From assembly GCA_964551305.1 (NCBI GenBank), contig CAZKBT010000047.1, positions 1 to 22,537 on the forward strand: DNA of 22,537 nt, in the 5' to 3' direction. Source of the stretch: JBAZDC01 sp041654595. Lineage in GTDB: Bacteria > Pseudomonadota > Gammaproteobacteria > Burkholderiales > Burkholderiaceae_B. Of this stretch, positions 7,705-15,240 are shown one piece after another. Made by a program: the position numbers and the translations under genes. Numbering within the stretch: the stretch's first letter is position 1; each line of letters starts with the position of its first letter. The notes below the pieces were generated by a model that saw only the letters and a list, made by a program, of their open reading frames with translations, made no database searches and had not been told where the DNA came from.

Positions 7705-8811
7705 TTACTGTGGAATGATGGTCAGGTCGGCGGGATGCCAAGAGACCATGGTTGTGTCGCCTACGTCGGGCAGGGCGCTGTTTCGCCCGGATACCGCTTT
7801 CGATATCAAGGCAGTGCCGTCCTGCATTTCCAGATGAATGCGGATGACGTCCCCGGAAAATATGCGCTGCGCGACGCGCGCCGGCACGCTGCCGGACGGT
7901 GCATCGGATTGCGTCGATATGCGCAGGGCTTCGGGCCTGAGCATGCAGGACACCTGTGTATTTGCCGGTACGTGGCATGTTTCCAATCGCAGCCTCAGTC
8001 CTGATGGCAAGACCAGCGCGGGGCCTTCCTGATCGATGTCGATACGACCGCGCAGAATATTGGATTCGCCCACGAAACCCGCGATGAATTCGCTGGCGGG
8101 GCGATAGTACAAGTCGGTGGGTTTGCCGGCTTGCTGCAATCTTCCTTGGTCGATGACCAATACTTGGTCGGACATGACCAGCGCCTCGGTCTGGTCATGC
8201 GTAACGGCGATGGTGGTGATCTTCAGTTCGCGCTGCAGGTTGCGGACTTCGATCTGCATGTCGTCACGCAGCCGTTTGTCCAGCGCAGCCATGGATTCGT
8301 CCATCAGGAGCACGGGAGGGCGAAAAATGACGGCGCGCGCCAAGGCGACGCGCTGTTGCTGGCCGCCGGACAGCTCGGCGGGACGGCGCTTCGCCAGGTC
8401 GGACAGGCGAACCATTTCAAGCGCTTCGCCTACCGCCTTGGCGATGTCCCGCCGCGGCATGCGGCGCATTTCAAGGGGATAGGCCAGGTTGCGGGCGACG
8501 GTCAGATGAGGAAACAGGGCGTATTGCTGGAATACGAAGCCGACGTTGCGGCGGTGCGGGGGGAGCTGCGTGACGTCACGACCTGCGATCGAGATCGAGC
8601 CGGAGGTGGGCTCTTCGAAGCCCGCGATCATTTTGAGGATGGTGGTCTTGCCTGATCCGCTGGGGCCGAGCAAGGTGACGAAATCGCCGGCATCGACCGT
8701 CAGGCTGGTGGGATGCACGGCGATGGATTTGCCGTAGTGCTTGCTGACGTCGCGCAGAACGACTTGAGCGCCGTCGCCAGTTGGATCATTCGCAAAATGC
8801 CGTGCGGTCAT
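7705..8811 (-). CDS. ABC transporter ATP-binding protein, PotA-like (spermidine/putrescine importer family)
   Basis: This ATPase energises the importer and is the first gene of the leftward operon. Counted from 8811 (368 residues) it shows Walker A GPSGSGKTT (49-57), Q-loop VFQQYALFP (93-101), signature LSGGQQQR (147-154), Walker B VLLMDE (167-172), switch H205 and a C-terminal TOBE-like domain (about 285-368). The D-loop region reads ESMAALD where most relatives read EPLSALD. The frame stays open back to an ATG at 8904, but that codon falls inside the predicted -35 element. The ATG at 8811, with GAGGA upstream and a protein starting just before the nucleotide-binding domain, is the better start. 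Confidence 0.92.
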   Translation of the reverse strand: MTARHFANDPTGDGAQVVLRDVSKHYGKSIAVHPTSLTVDAGDFVTLLGPSGSGKTTILKMIAGFEEPTSGSISIAGRDVTQLPPHRRNVGFVFQQYALFPHLTVARNLAYPLEMRRMPRRDIAKAVGEALEMVRLSDLAKRRPAELSGGQQQRVALARAVIFRPPVLLMDESMAALDKRLRDDMQIEVRNLQRELKITTIAVTHDQTEALVMSDQVLVIDQGRLQQAGKPTDLYYRPASEFIAGFVGESNILRGRIDIDQEGPALVLPSGLRLRLETCHVPANTQVSCMLRPEALRISTQSDAPSGSVPARVAQRIFSGDVIRIHLEMQDGTALISKAVSGRNSALPDVGDTTMVSWHPADLTIIPQ

Positions 8812-8875
8812 GCCAGAACGTCCTCGGTCGCGTTGGTGAACCCACACTATCCGTGCCCACCTGAAAGATATCTGA

Positions 8876-8904
8876 ATCATATGATCGAGGTAAATATAAG
8901 TCAA
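8876..8904 (-). promoter_or_regulatory. Predicted sigma-70 promoter of the leftward importer/CoA operon
   Basis: On the minus strand, TTGACT (8904-8899) and TATGAT (8881-8876) are separated by exactly 17 bases, each 5/6 to consensus. A start near 8869 would give a leader of about 58 nt before the ATPase ATG at 8811. The -10 lies inside a perfect 10-bp palindrome, ATCATATGAT (8876-8885). This was read by eye; no transcript data. Confidence 0.6.
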
Positions 8905-8910
8905 TAAATA

Positions 8911-8920
8911 TTGTCAGACA
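8911..8920. promoter_or_regulatory. Candidate FadR/GntR-type operator
   Basis: TTGTCAGACA contains the perfect palindrome TGTC-A-GACA. FadR-subfamily regulators typically bind short sites of the form TNGTNNNACNA, and this site fits except for the last base. It overlaps the -35 of the rightward promoter and ends six bases upstream of the leftward -35. One site could therefore control both transcripts and autoregulate the adjacent regulator gene. Binding is inferred. Confidence 0.5.
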
Positions 8921-8939
8921 TTTATAAAAGAGGTATATT
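8911..8939 (+). promoter_or_regulatory. Predicted sigma-70 promoter of the FadR-type regulator and second enoyl-CoA hydratase
   Basis: TTGTCA (8911-8916) and TATATT (8934-8939) are separated by 17 bases, each 5/6 to consensus, in an AT-rich island within otherwise GC-rich DNA. A start near 8946 gives a short leader of about 20 nt to the regulator ATG at 8966. Confidence 0.58.
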
Positions 8940-8965
8940 TAGGCCCTATTGAGAGAGCGTATTGA

Positions 8966-9712
8966 ATGACTACAGAAAACGGTATGAAACTCGAGCTCCC
9001 GCTGGTGCGGGCCTTGAAGAAATCCGGGGTCCTGGCCGAGATACTGCGCGAAAAGATCTTGAGCGAAGAGCTGCGCGAAGGCGATAGCCTGCCGTCCGAG
9101 AAGGAAATGGTGGAAAGCACGGGGATCAGCCGCGCCTCGGTCCGGGAGGCGATCAGCCTGCTCGAGGCGGAAGGGCTGGTGCGCACGCGTCCCGGGCGCA
9201 ACGGCGGCGCCACGGTGCATAAGCCGGATGCCCAGATCATGGTCCGTCCGATCGAGCTTCTGATCCGAGGCCGAAAGCTGCCTTTTCATTCGATCATCGA
9301 AACGCGCGAAGCATTGGAGCCGGCCGGCGCCCAGTTGGCGGCCCTATATCGCACGGACGGCGATCTGGAAAAACTGGATGCCCTTTGCGAGCTATTGGAA
9401 AGCGATATCGAGAACGTCAAAAGCTATCTCGACGCCAATATGAAGTGGCATATGGCCGTGATGCAGGCAAGCCATAACGAGCTCATGATTGGATTTATTC
9501 ATGCGCTGTCCAACATAATTTACAGCGCGACGGATATCGAGGAGTTCAACTCGCTCGAAAGCCGTTGGGCCGTGGCCCGGGTGCACCGCAAAGTGGTGGA
9601 AGCCATCCGCGCGCGAGACGTGGACGCGGCAAGACGGCGCATGGAGCGCCACGTGCAGGCATACTCGCAAGCGGTCGCGCCGCATGCGCCAAGCAAGATC
9701 GCCATCGAATAG
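8966..9712 (+). CDS. FadR-subfamily GntR transcriptional regulator (FCD ligand-binding domain)
   Basis: The 248-residue regulator has an N-terminal winged helix-turn-helix (about 18-86, with DSLPSEKEMVE and the recognition helix SRASVREAI) and a C-terminal all-helical FCD domain (about 105-235). Likely metal-binding residues of that domain are D156, H162, H207 and H229. FCD regulators are usually repressors relieved by a carboxylic acid or acyl-CoA, which suits its place between the importer/CoA operon and a co-directional enoyl-CoA hydratase whose start lies 8 bases after its stop. It probably senses the pathway substrate or an intermediate and controls both divergent promoters. The ATG at 8966 has only a weak purine-rich ribosome-binding site; an ATG at 8984 is an alternative. 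Confidence 0.9.
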   Translation: MTTENGMKLELPLVRALKKSGVLAEILREKILSEELREGDSLPSEKEMVESTGISRASVREAISLLEAEGLVRTRPGRNGGATVHKPDAQIMVRPIELLIRGRKLPFHSIIETREALEPAGAQLAALYRTDGDLEKLDALCELLESDIENVKSYLDANMKWHMAVMQASHNELMIGFIHALSNIIYSATDIEEFNSLESRWAVARVHRKVVEAIRARDVDAARRRMERHVQAYSQAVAPHAPSKIAIE

Positions 9713-9720
9713 GATCCGCA

Positions 9721-10494
9721 ATGAGCATCGATCTGGATATTCAGCAACGCATTGCCGTGGTGACCATCAATCGGCCTGGAAGTATGAATGCGTTGGATCA
9801 AGAGCATTACGGGGCGCTGTCCAACGCCTGGATCGAGATCCGGGACAATGCTGATATCTGGGCTGCGGTGGTGACCGGCGCGGGCGATCGCGCGTTCTGC
9901 GCGGGCGCGGATCTGAAGGAGTTCATACCCAAGCCGCCGACGGCGTCGGAGATGTGGATGACGCAGAAAGACCAATTGCTTAATCGCGGCCTTGAAGTCT
10001 GGAAGCCCATTGTGGCGGCGGTTAACGGATGGTGCGTGGGCGGCGGCATGACGCTGTTGTTCGCCACGGACATTCGCCTTGCATCGCCCGATGCGCAATT
10101 CGGCTTGCCTGAAGTCAAGCGCGGCATCATCGCAGGCAACGGGGGCACGCAACGGGCGCTATCGCATCTGCCTTATCCCATTGCCATGGAGCTTCTGTTG
10201 ACCGGTGATCCGCTGGATGCGCAGACTGCGCTGAAATGGGGGCTGATCAACCGGATCGTCGAAAAGGACGAGTTGCTCGAACAGGCTTTTGAGTGCGCTC
10301 AGCGCATCGTATCCAATGCTCCGCTGGCGATCCAGGCGGCAAAGGAGCTAGCCTTGCGCAGCCGCGATGTGGATCTCCAGACCGGGTTGCGCATCGAGCA
10401 GATGTTCAATCGTTTCCTTATGGGCACATGCGATGCCGCGGAAGGCGCATCCGCGTTCGCGGAGAAGCGTCCGGCTCAGTTCGTAGGTAATTGA
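9721..10494 (+). CDS. Enoyl-CoA hydratase/isomerase-family protein lacking the first catalytic glutamate
   Basis: This 257-residue crotonase-fold protein is a paralogue of the one at 5853-6632. The oxyanion-hole segments FCAGADLKEF (59-68) and NGWCVGGG (102-109) are intact. At the first catalytic glutamate position of hydratases the sequence reads GGGMTLLFATD, with threonine at residue 111; the second glutamate (E131 in LPEVK) is kept, followed by a normal NGGTQRAL. A classic two-glutamate hydration mechanism is thus unlikely; isomerase, hydrolase, lyase or a one-base mechanism are alternatives. The frame is open upstream to 9565, but the ATG at 9721 with AGGA six bases ahead, just after the regulator stop, is the start. 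Probably co-transcribed with the regulator. Confidence 0.9.
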   Translation: MSIDLDIQQRIAVVTINRPGSMNALDQEHYGALSNAWIEIRDNADIWAAVVTGAGDRAFCAGADLKEFIPKPPTASEMWMTQKDQLLNRGLEVWKPIVAAVNGWCVGGGMTLLFATDIRLASPDAQFGLPEVKRGIIAGNGGTQRALSHLPYPIAMELLLTGDPLDAQTALKWGLINRIVEKDELLEQAFECAQRIVSNAPLAIQAAKELALRSRDVDLQTGLRIEQMFNRFLMGTCDAAEGASAFAEKRPAQFVGN

Positions 10495-10511
10495 GCCGGG
10501 CGGCATTCTCT

Positions 10512-12830
10512 TCAAAAGCGCACGGCCAGCCGCAATTCGCCGGTCTGGCTCAGGTAGTTGCTCGCGAAACGCATCCCGTACTCGGCGGTGAGCTCCAGGC
10601 CGCCCTTGCGGGTCAGCACCATCCCGGCCTTCAGCTCGCCGAAGTGGCGCGGCAGGTCGGTGGTCAGTCCGAACCGGTTTTGTTCGGGGTCGCCTTCCAG
10701 GCTCGCCTTGACGTCCCAGCCCGTGTCCGATAGCCAGCTCACGCCCGCCGATACGTAGGGGCGCAACGTGTTGCCGCGCCATTCGTAGCGGCCGCCCAGC
10801 TCGATCGACGGCGTGATCATGGCGGACCATTGATGGGCGCTGTCGAAGTGGAGGTTCAGCGGGCCGGCGCCGCTCTCGCTGTAAGAGGACGTGCGCTGGT
10901 ACGTAAGGGACATGTCCAGTATGGGCTTGACGTACCACGACGGCTCGGCATGCACGTACGAGGCGCGCATGCCCGCGGATACGTATTTCGCGCGCCAGCG
11001 GCTGCGGGCTTCGAAGAGTTCGTCCGTCAGCATGATGCTGCGCCGGGTTTTATAGGTGCCGTGTCCGGCGGTCAGGGAGCCGGCGAACAGCCAGGGCCCC
11101 GCTTGGCGCTTGAGCACTACGCCGGCCTGGAAGCCGTCGCCTTCGGTCCGGATGGGCAGGTCCGATACGCGATGCCGGGAGGCTTCGTACGCCAACGATC
11201 CTCCCAGGAACCATCCGGGCGCCAGTTCTTTCTGCCCGCCGACTTGGTAGGTTTGGCTGTCGACGGTGAAGCCGCCCGTTTCGCTGGTGTTGTCGCGGCG
11301 CGTGTGATTGCCCAGGAAGCGTCCCCATGCGCACTCGCCTTCGCGCATGGCCGTGTCGTCTTGATAGAACTGAGGGCAGCTCATCATGCGCGTGAAGAAG
11401 CTTCGATTGCTCAGGGGAATGTAGGCCGCCGGACCTTGTCCGGCATCCGACGCCAGGGTGTCCAGGGCCTTGCGGTACTGCTCCACGTTCTGGACGTTGA
11501 CGAATTGGTCGAACAGGATCGCCGCGTTATAGAGTTCGTTGGGGGATTCCAGTTTCCAGGCTTGTTGCAGATAGCCGGCCAGATTGCGCTGGTCTTCGTT
11601 CAGGGCCTCGTTGCCGGCCTGGAAGTCGGCTTCGACGCTGACGGCCAGCGACTTTTCGGTGGGCTGTTGCAGCGGGTACTGGAATACCAGCGAGCCTTGC
11701 GAGGACAGATCATGCGCCAGCTTGAGCTCGCCGCCGTCGTCCGCCGCGTCGACGATGGTCAGCGCGCGGTTGGGCAGCGGATAGCGGGCCAGGGTGCGTA
11801 CCTGGCCGCCCAGCTCGACCGACTTCGAGTACCGCAGCGTGTCGCTGCGGCGATCGCGGAAATCCGCGTCCACTTCGAGCGTGGCCGGCCCCTGCGCGGT
11901 CTGGCCGTGCTGGCGCAACGGCGACAGCAAGTGGCTGTCGCCGATCACGCCGGCGCCGCGCGGGTTCAGGACGCCCATGTTGGCCAGCGTGGCGCTGGAG
12001 CCGAGCCGCACTGTCGCGCCCGTGTCGAAACGGCCGCGGTTGACGAAGCCGTTGCGCGAGCTGCCGCTCAGGTCGATGCTGCCCGCCACGCGTCCCTGGT
12101 TGTCGACTTGCACGCGGGTATTCGGCGCGCTGCGGATCGCGTCATGGCTCAGCGCGGCGACGGCGCCGCCTTGTCCGATGGTGACGGTGTTGGCGTTGCC
12201 GCCGTGAACGAAGATGCCCGTGCCTCGGGCGCTCGTGACATTCCCGCCGTCGGTAACGGCGATCGTAATGTTGCCGTTGGCGCCCCCGGCGCCGAGGCTC
12301 TGGGCGAAGATGGCGGGCGAATTCTCGCCTTCCGTGCGCACCGATCCGCCTACGGCGATGGATATGGCGCCGCCCGCGCTGTTGTTTTTGCTGCCGCCCA
12401 GCGCGCCGATGGCGTCTTGGCTCATGCCGCCTCCGCCACCTACGCTTTGCGCCAGGATGCCGGCCGCGTTGGCGCCGGCGGTCTGGATGCGGCCGTTATG
12501 GACGATGTCGATGTCGCCCCCTTTGCCGTTGCGTCCGGTCGCCGAAGCGGGAAGCTTGAACGAAGGTCCGATGATCCGCAGCGCGCCGTCGCCGCCTATG
12601 CCTCCGCCGCCGCCTATGCTTTGGGCCAGGATGCCGTACGCGCCCGCGCCTTGCGTGCCGATGTCGCCCTCGGTGGCGATTTTGACGTTGCCGCCGTTGC
12701 CGCCGCCTCCGCCCTTGCCGCCGACCTGGATGGCGATCAGGCCCGTATTGCGCGACTGGATGCCTATGCCTCCGCCTCCGCCTATGCTCTGAGCGAGCAC
12801 CGCATGGGCGTTGCGTCCCGACGTAAGCAA
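10512..12830 (-). CDS. Autotransporter, C-terminal part: last passenger repeats, linker and beta-barrel translocator
   Basis: This 772-residue frame begins inside the passenger, and coding sense continues upstream of its first ATG to the frameshift near 12925, so 12830 is not a natural start. It carries four further AQS-x-GGGGG-type repeats, a beta-helical stretch with few glycines (VRLGSSATLANMGVLNP), a linker helix region (YLQQAWKLESPNELYNAAIL) and an autotransporter beta-domain of roughly 300 residues. The beta-domain includes ECAWGRFLG, GGSLAYEAS, SAGMRASYVH, RPYVSAGVSWL and the terminal strand GELRLAVRF, ending in F as outer-membrane proteins assembled by Bam usually do. It converges on the enoyl-CoA hydratase gene with only 17 bases between stops and no visible terminator hairpin. 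Confidence 0.82.
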   Translation of the reverse strand: MLTSGRNAHAVLAQSIGGGGGIGIQSRNTGLIAIQVGGKGGGGGNGGNVKIATEGDIGTQGAGAYGILAQSIGGGGGIGGDGALRIIGPSFKLPASATGRNGKGGDIDIVHNGRIQTAGANAAGILAQSVGGGGGMSQDAIGALGGSKNNSAGGAISIAVGGSVRTEGENSPAIFAQSLGAGGANGNITIAVTDGGNVTSARGTGIFVHGGNANTVTIGQGGAVAALSHDAIRSAPNTRVQVDNQGRVAGSIDLSGSSRNGFVNRGRFDTGATVRLGSSATLANMGVLNPRGAGVIGDSHLLSPLRQHGQTAQGPATLEVDADFRDRRSDTLRYSKSVELGGQVRTLARYPLPNRALTIVDAADDGGELKLAHDLSSQGSLVFQYPLQQPTEKSLAVSVEADFQAGNEALNEDQRNLAGYLQQAWKLESPNELYNAAILFDQFVNVQNVEQYRKALDTLASDAGQGPAAYIPLSNRSFFTRMMSCPQFYQDDTAMREGECAWGRFLGNHTRRDNTSETGGFTVDSQTYQVGGQKELAPGWFLGGSLAYEASRHRVSDLPIRTEGDGFQAGVVLKRQAGPWLFAGSLTAGHGTYKTRRSIMLTDELFEARSRWRAKYVSAGMRASYVHAEPSWYVKPILDMSLTYQRTSSYSESGAGPLNLHFDSAHQWSAMITPSIELGGRYEWRGNTLRPYVSAGVSWLSDTGWDVKASLEGDPEQNRFGLTTDLPRHFGELKAGMVLTRKGGLELTAEYGMRFASNYLSQTGELRLAVRF

Positions 12831-15240
12831 GGTGGCGCCTTTTTGGTGGGCGACCGTGACGTCGCCTCCATTGCCGCCGGCCCCGCCCCCGCCGCCGATG
12901 GATAAGTGCAGCGTGCTGTCTGAGGATCTTCCTTGTCGCCGCCGCTGTCGGTGTCGATGCTGGCGACGCCTCCGCCGCCCCCCACGCTTTGCGCCAGGAT
13001 GGCGTAACTGTCCTGACCGCTGGTGGCGATGGAGCCGGAGTTGACGACGGACACCGACCTGCCGTGGCCTTGGCCGCCGCCGGATCCGCCAAAGGCGCCG
13101 CCCAGGCTGATGTCGCTTTCGCTGTTGCCGGCCGTATTGACGCTGCCCAGGCCTCCGCCGCCGCCGACACTCTGCGCGAGGATGCCGTGCGCATGGTCGC
13201 CCTGGGTTTGGATGACGCCGCTTTGCGTGACCTGCACGGCGCCGCCGTTGCCGCCCGATCCGCCGGAGCCTCCGATGGCCAGCGTCAGCGACACGTCGCC
13301 TTCGTCCGCGCTATTGCGCGCGGCGCTGGCGGCGCCTCCGCCCCCGCCTATGCTTTGGGCGACGATGGCGGTGGATTGGGATCCTTGAGTCAACAGCCGT
13401 CCGGCGTGCCGCACCTCGACCCGGCCGCCTTGCCCGCCGCTGCCGCCTTTGCCCCCCAAAGCGAATTCGGCCTTGACGGAGGTGGACTCGTCGTCGTCCT
13501 TCTTGTCCTTGTCCGAAGCCTTGGCATTCGCCTTTTCTTTGTCTTCATCGTCGCTTTTGGCTGTGCCGGTCAGGCCCGCGGCGCCTCCGCCTCCGCCTAT
13601 GCTTTGCACCAGCATGCCGATCGCTTCGGCGCCTTTCGTCTGCAAGGCGGACGACGCGTCGGCGACGAGCGAAACCGCGCCGCCGTAGCCGCCTTTGCCG
13701 CCGCTTCCGCCCAAAAGGATGGCCGAGTTGACCGTATCCGAGTCCGCGCCCCCGTCGGCGCCGCTGCTGCTGCCGCCGCCCCCGCCCACGCTTTGCAGCA
13801 CGATGCCGCGCGCCAGCGTGCCGAGCGTATGTATCGCGCCTTCGTGTTGAAGTTTGACCGTGCCGCCATTGCCGCCGTCTCCCCCGGAGCCGCCCAGCGC
13901 AAAGGCGAGACTGAATGATTTCGCGCCGCTGGCGCTGGTGTTGGCCGAGCCTGCCGCGCCCAGGCCTCCGCCCCCACCCACGCTTTGTCCGAGAATGCCG
14001 TCCGCATGATGGCCCGCCGTCCGGATTTCACCCTGATGAGTGATATCGATACCGCCGCCTTGGCCTCCACCGCCGCCCGAGCCGCCCAGCGCGACGGATA
14101 CGCCGAAGCTGAGCTTGGGGTGTATGGAAATCGAATGAGCCGACGCGCTGCCGCCTTTGCCGCCGCCTCCCCCTAGGCTTTGGGCGACGATGCCGCGCGA
14201 CTCCCGCCCCTGAGTGGCGATGAGGGCATCGTTCGAGACGGCGACCCTGCTCGCGTTGCCGGCGCTGCCGCCTTTGCCTCCGATTTGCACGGTGGCGGCA
14301 AACGATGCCTTGTTGTTGGGGATGGCGAGGGTGGCGCCGACCGCCGAGCCGCCGGTGCCGCCGCCCCCGCCTATGCTTTGGGCGATGATGCCGCTCGCGT
14401 CGTCGCCTTTGGTCGCGAGTTGCGCGTGGTTGACGGCGCGGACTTGTCCGCCTTGGCCCCCGGCTCCCCCCGTGCCGCCGATGCCGACGGACGCCAGGCC
14501 GGCGCTGAAGCTGGTGCTGTTGCCGCCGTTGCCGCCGCCCCCGCCTATGCTTTGGGCCTTGATCGCATCCGCGCCGTGGCCGGCAGTGCGGACGGAGCCC
14601 TTGAGTCCGTCCAGGGTGACCCGGTCGGCCGATCCGCCGCTGCCGCCGCTGCCGCCGATGGTAATGGTTGCCGCGCTCGCCAGTCCGACCCCCGTTACCG
14701 AGCCGCCTTGGCCTCCGCCGCCGCCCACGCTTTGCGCCACCAGTCCGGTGGACAGGCGGCCTTCGGTGGAGATGTCGCCATCCTGCTTTATAACGATGCG
14801 TCCGCCTTTCCCGCCGGCGCCGCCGCGACCGCCTATGCCCACGTTGACGACCGGCCCGATGGTGAACACGTCGCCGCCGTAACCGCCGCCTCCGCCCACG
14901 CTTTGCGCGAGCACGCCGACGGCGTCTTCTTCCGCCGTGGCGATGTTACCGTTTTGCGTGACGTCGACCTGTCCGGCGTCGCCGCCGGTCTGCCCGTGTC
15001 CGCCGATGGCGATGAGTCCGGCGGCCTTGCCGCCCGCGCCTCCGCCTCCGCCTATGCTTTGCGCGGTCAGGCCCGTCGCCTTCTTGCCATGGGTCGTGAC
15101 CGTGCCTGTGTTGAGCACGTTGAGCGAACCGCCGGATGCCGACGGACTATAAGCGTTGCTGTCCGCGCCTATAATCATGCGCTGGTTGGATTGCGCGATG
15201 ACCAGGCCCCCGCCCCCGCCGACGGTCTGTGCGAACAGGG
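12280..15240 (-). repeat. About 17 coding repeats with core AQS(I/V/L)GGGGG in the autotransporter passenger
   Basis: Repeat cores lie (plus-strand centres, approximate) near 12295, 12430, 12608, 12778, 12974, 13155, 13343, 13590, 13784, 13972, 14172, 14366, 14545, 14722, 14893, 15050 and 15218. The period is mostly 157-200 bp, 135-247 bp at the extremes. Each unit reads: AxGILAQSVGGGGGxGG, a short variable loop often rich in S, D and N, then LAIGGSGGxGGxGGxVxVxxxGxIxTxG. The strict grammar with variable loops suggests a repetitive beta-solenoid with loop decoration. Confidence 0.85.

Noticed and set aside
4911..8004. Plus-strand frames of 534 and 459 codons (4911-6515, 6625-8004)
   Set aside because: They are shadows of the acyl-CoA synthetase, hydratase, binding protein and ATPase genes. 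The translations are low-complexity Arg/Gly/Ala-rich, while the minus strand shows complete family motifs.
9565..9720. Upstream start for the second enoyl-CoA hydratase
   Set aside because: It would overlap the regulator gene by about 150 bp with meaningless sequence. The ATG at 9721 has a good ribosome-binding site and standard crotonase N-terminus.
10495..10511. Possible bidirectional terminator between the hydratase and autotransporter genes
   Set aside because: Only 17 bases separate the stops, and I found no stem with a T-run on either strand.
12280..15240. Regularly spaced repeats as a possible CRISPR array
   Set aside because: Repeats are degenerate, 135-247 bp apart, in frame and encode a protein motif. 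Units are far longer than CRISPR repeat-spacer units and no cas genes are present.
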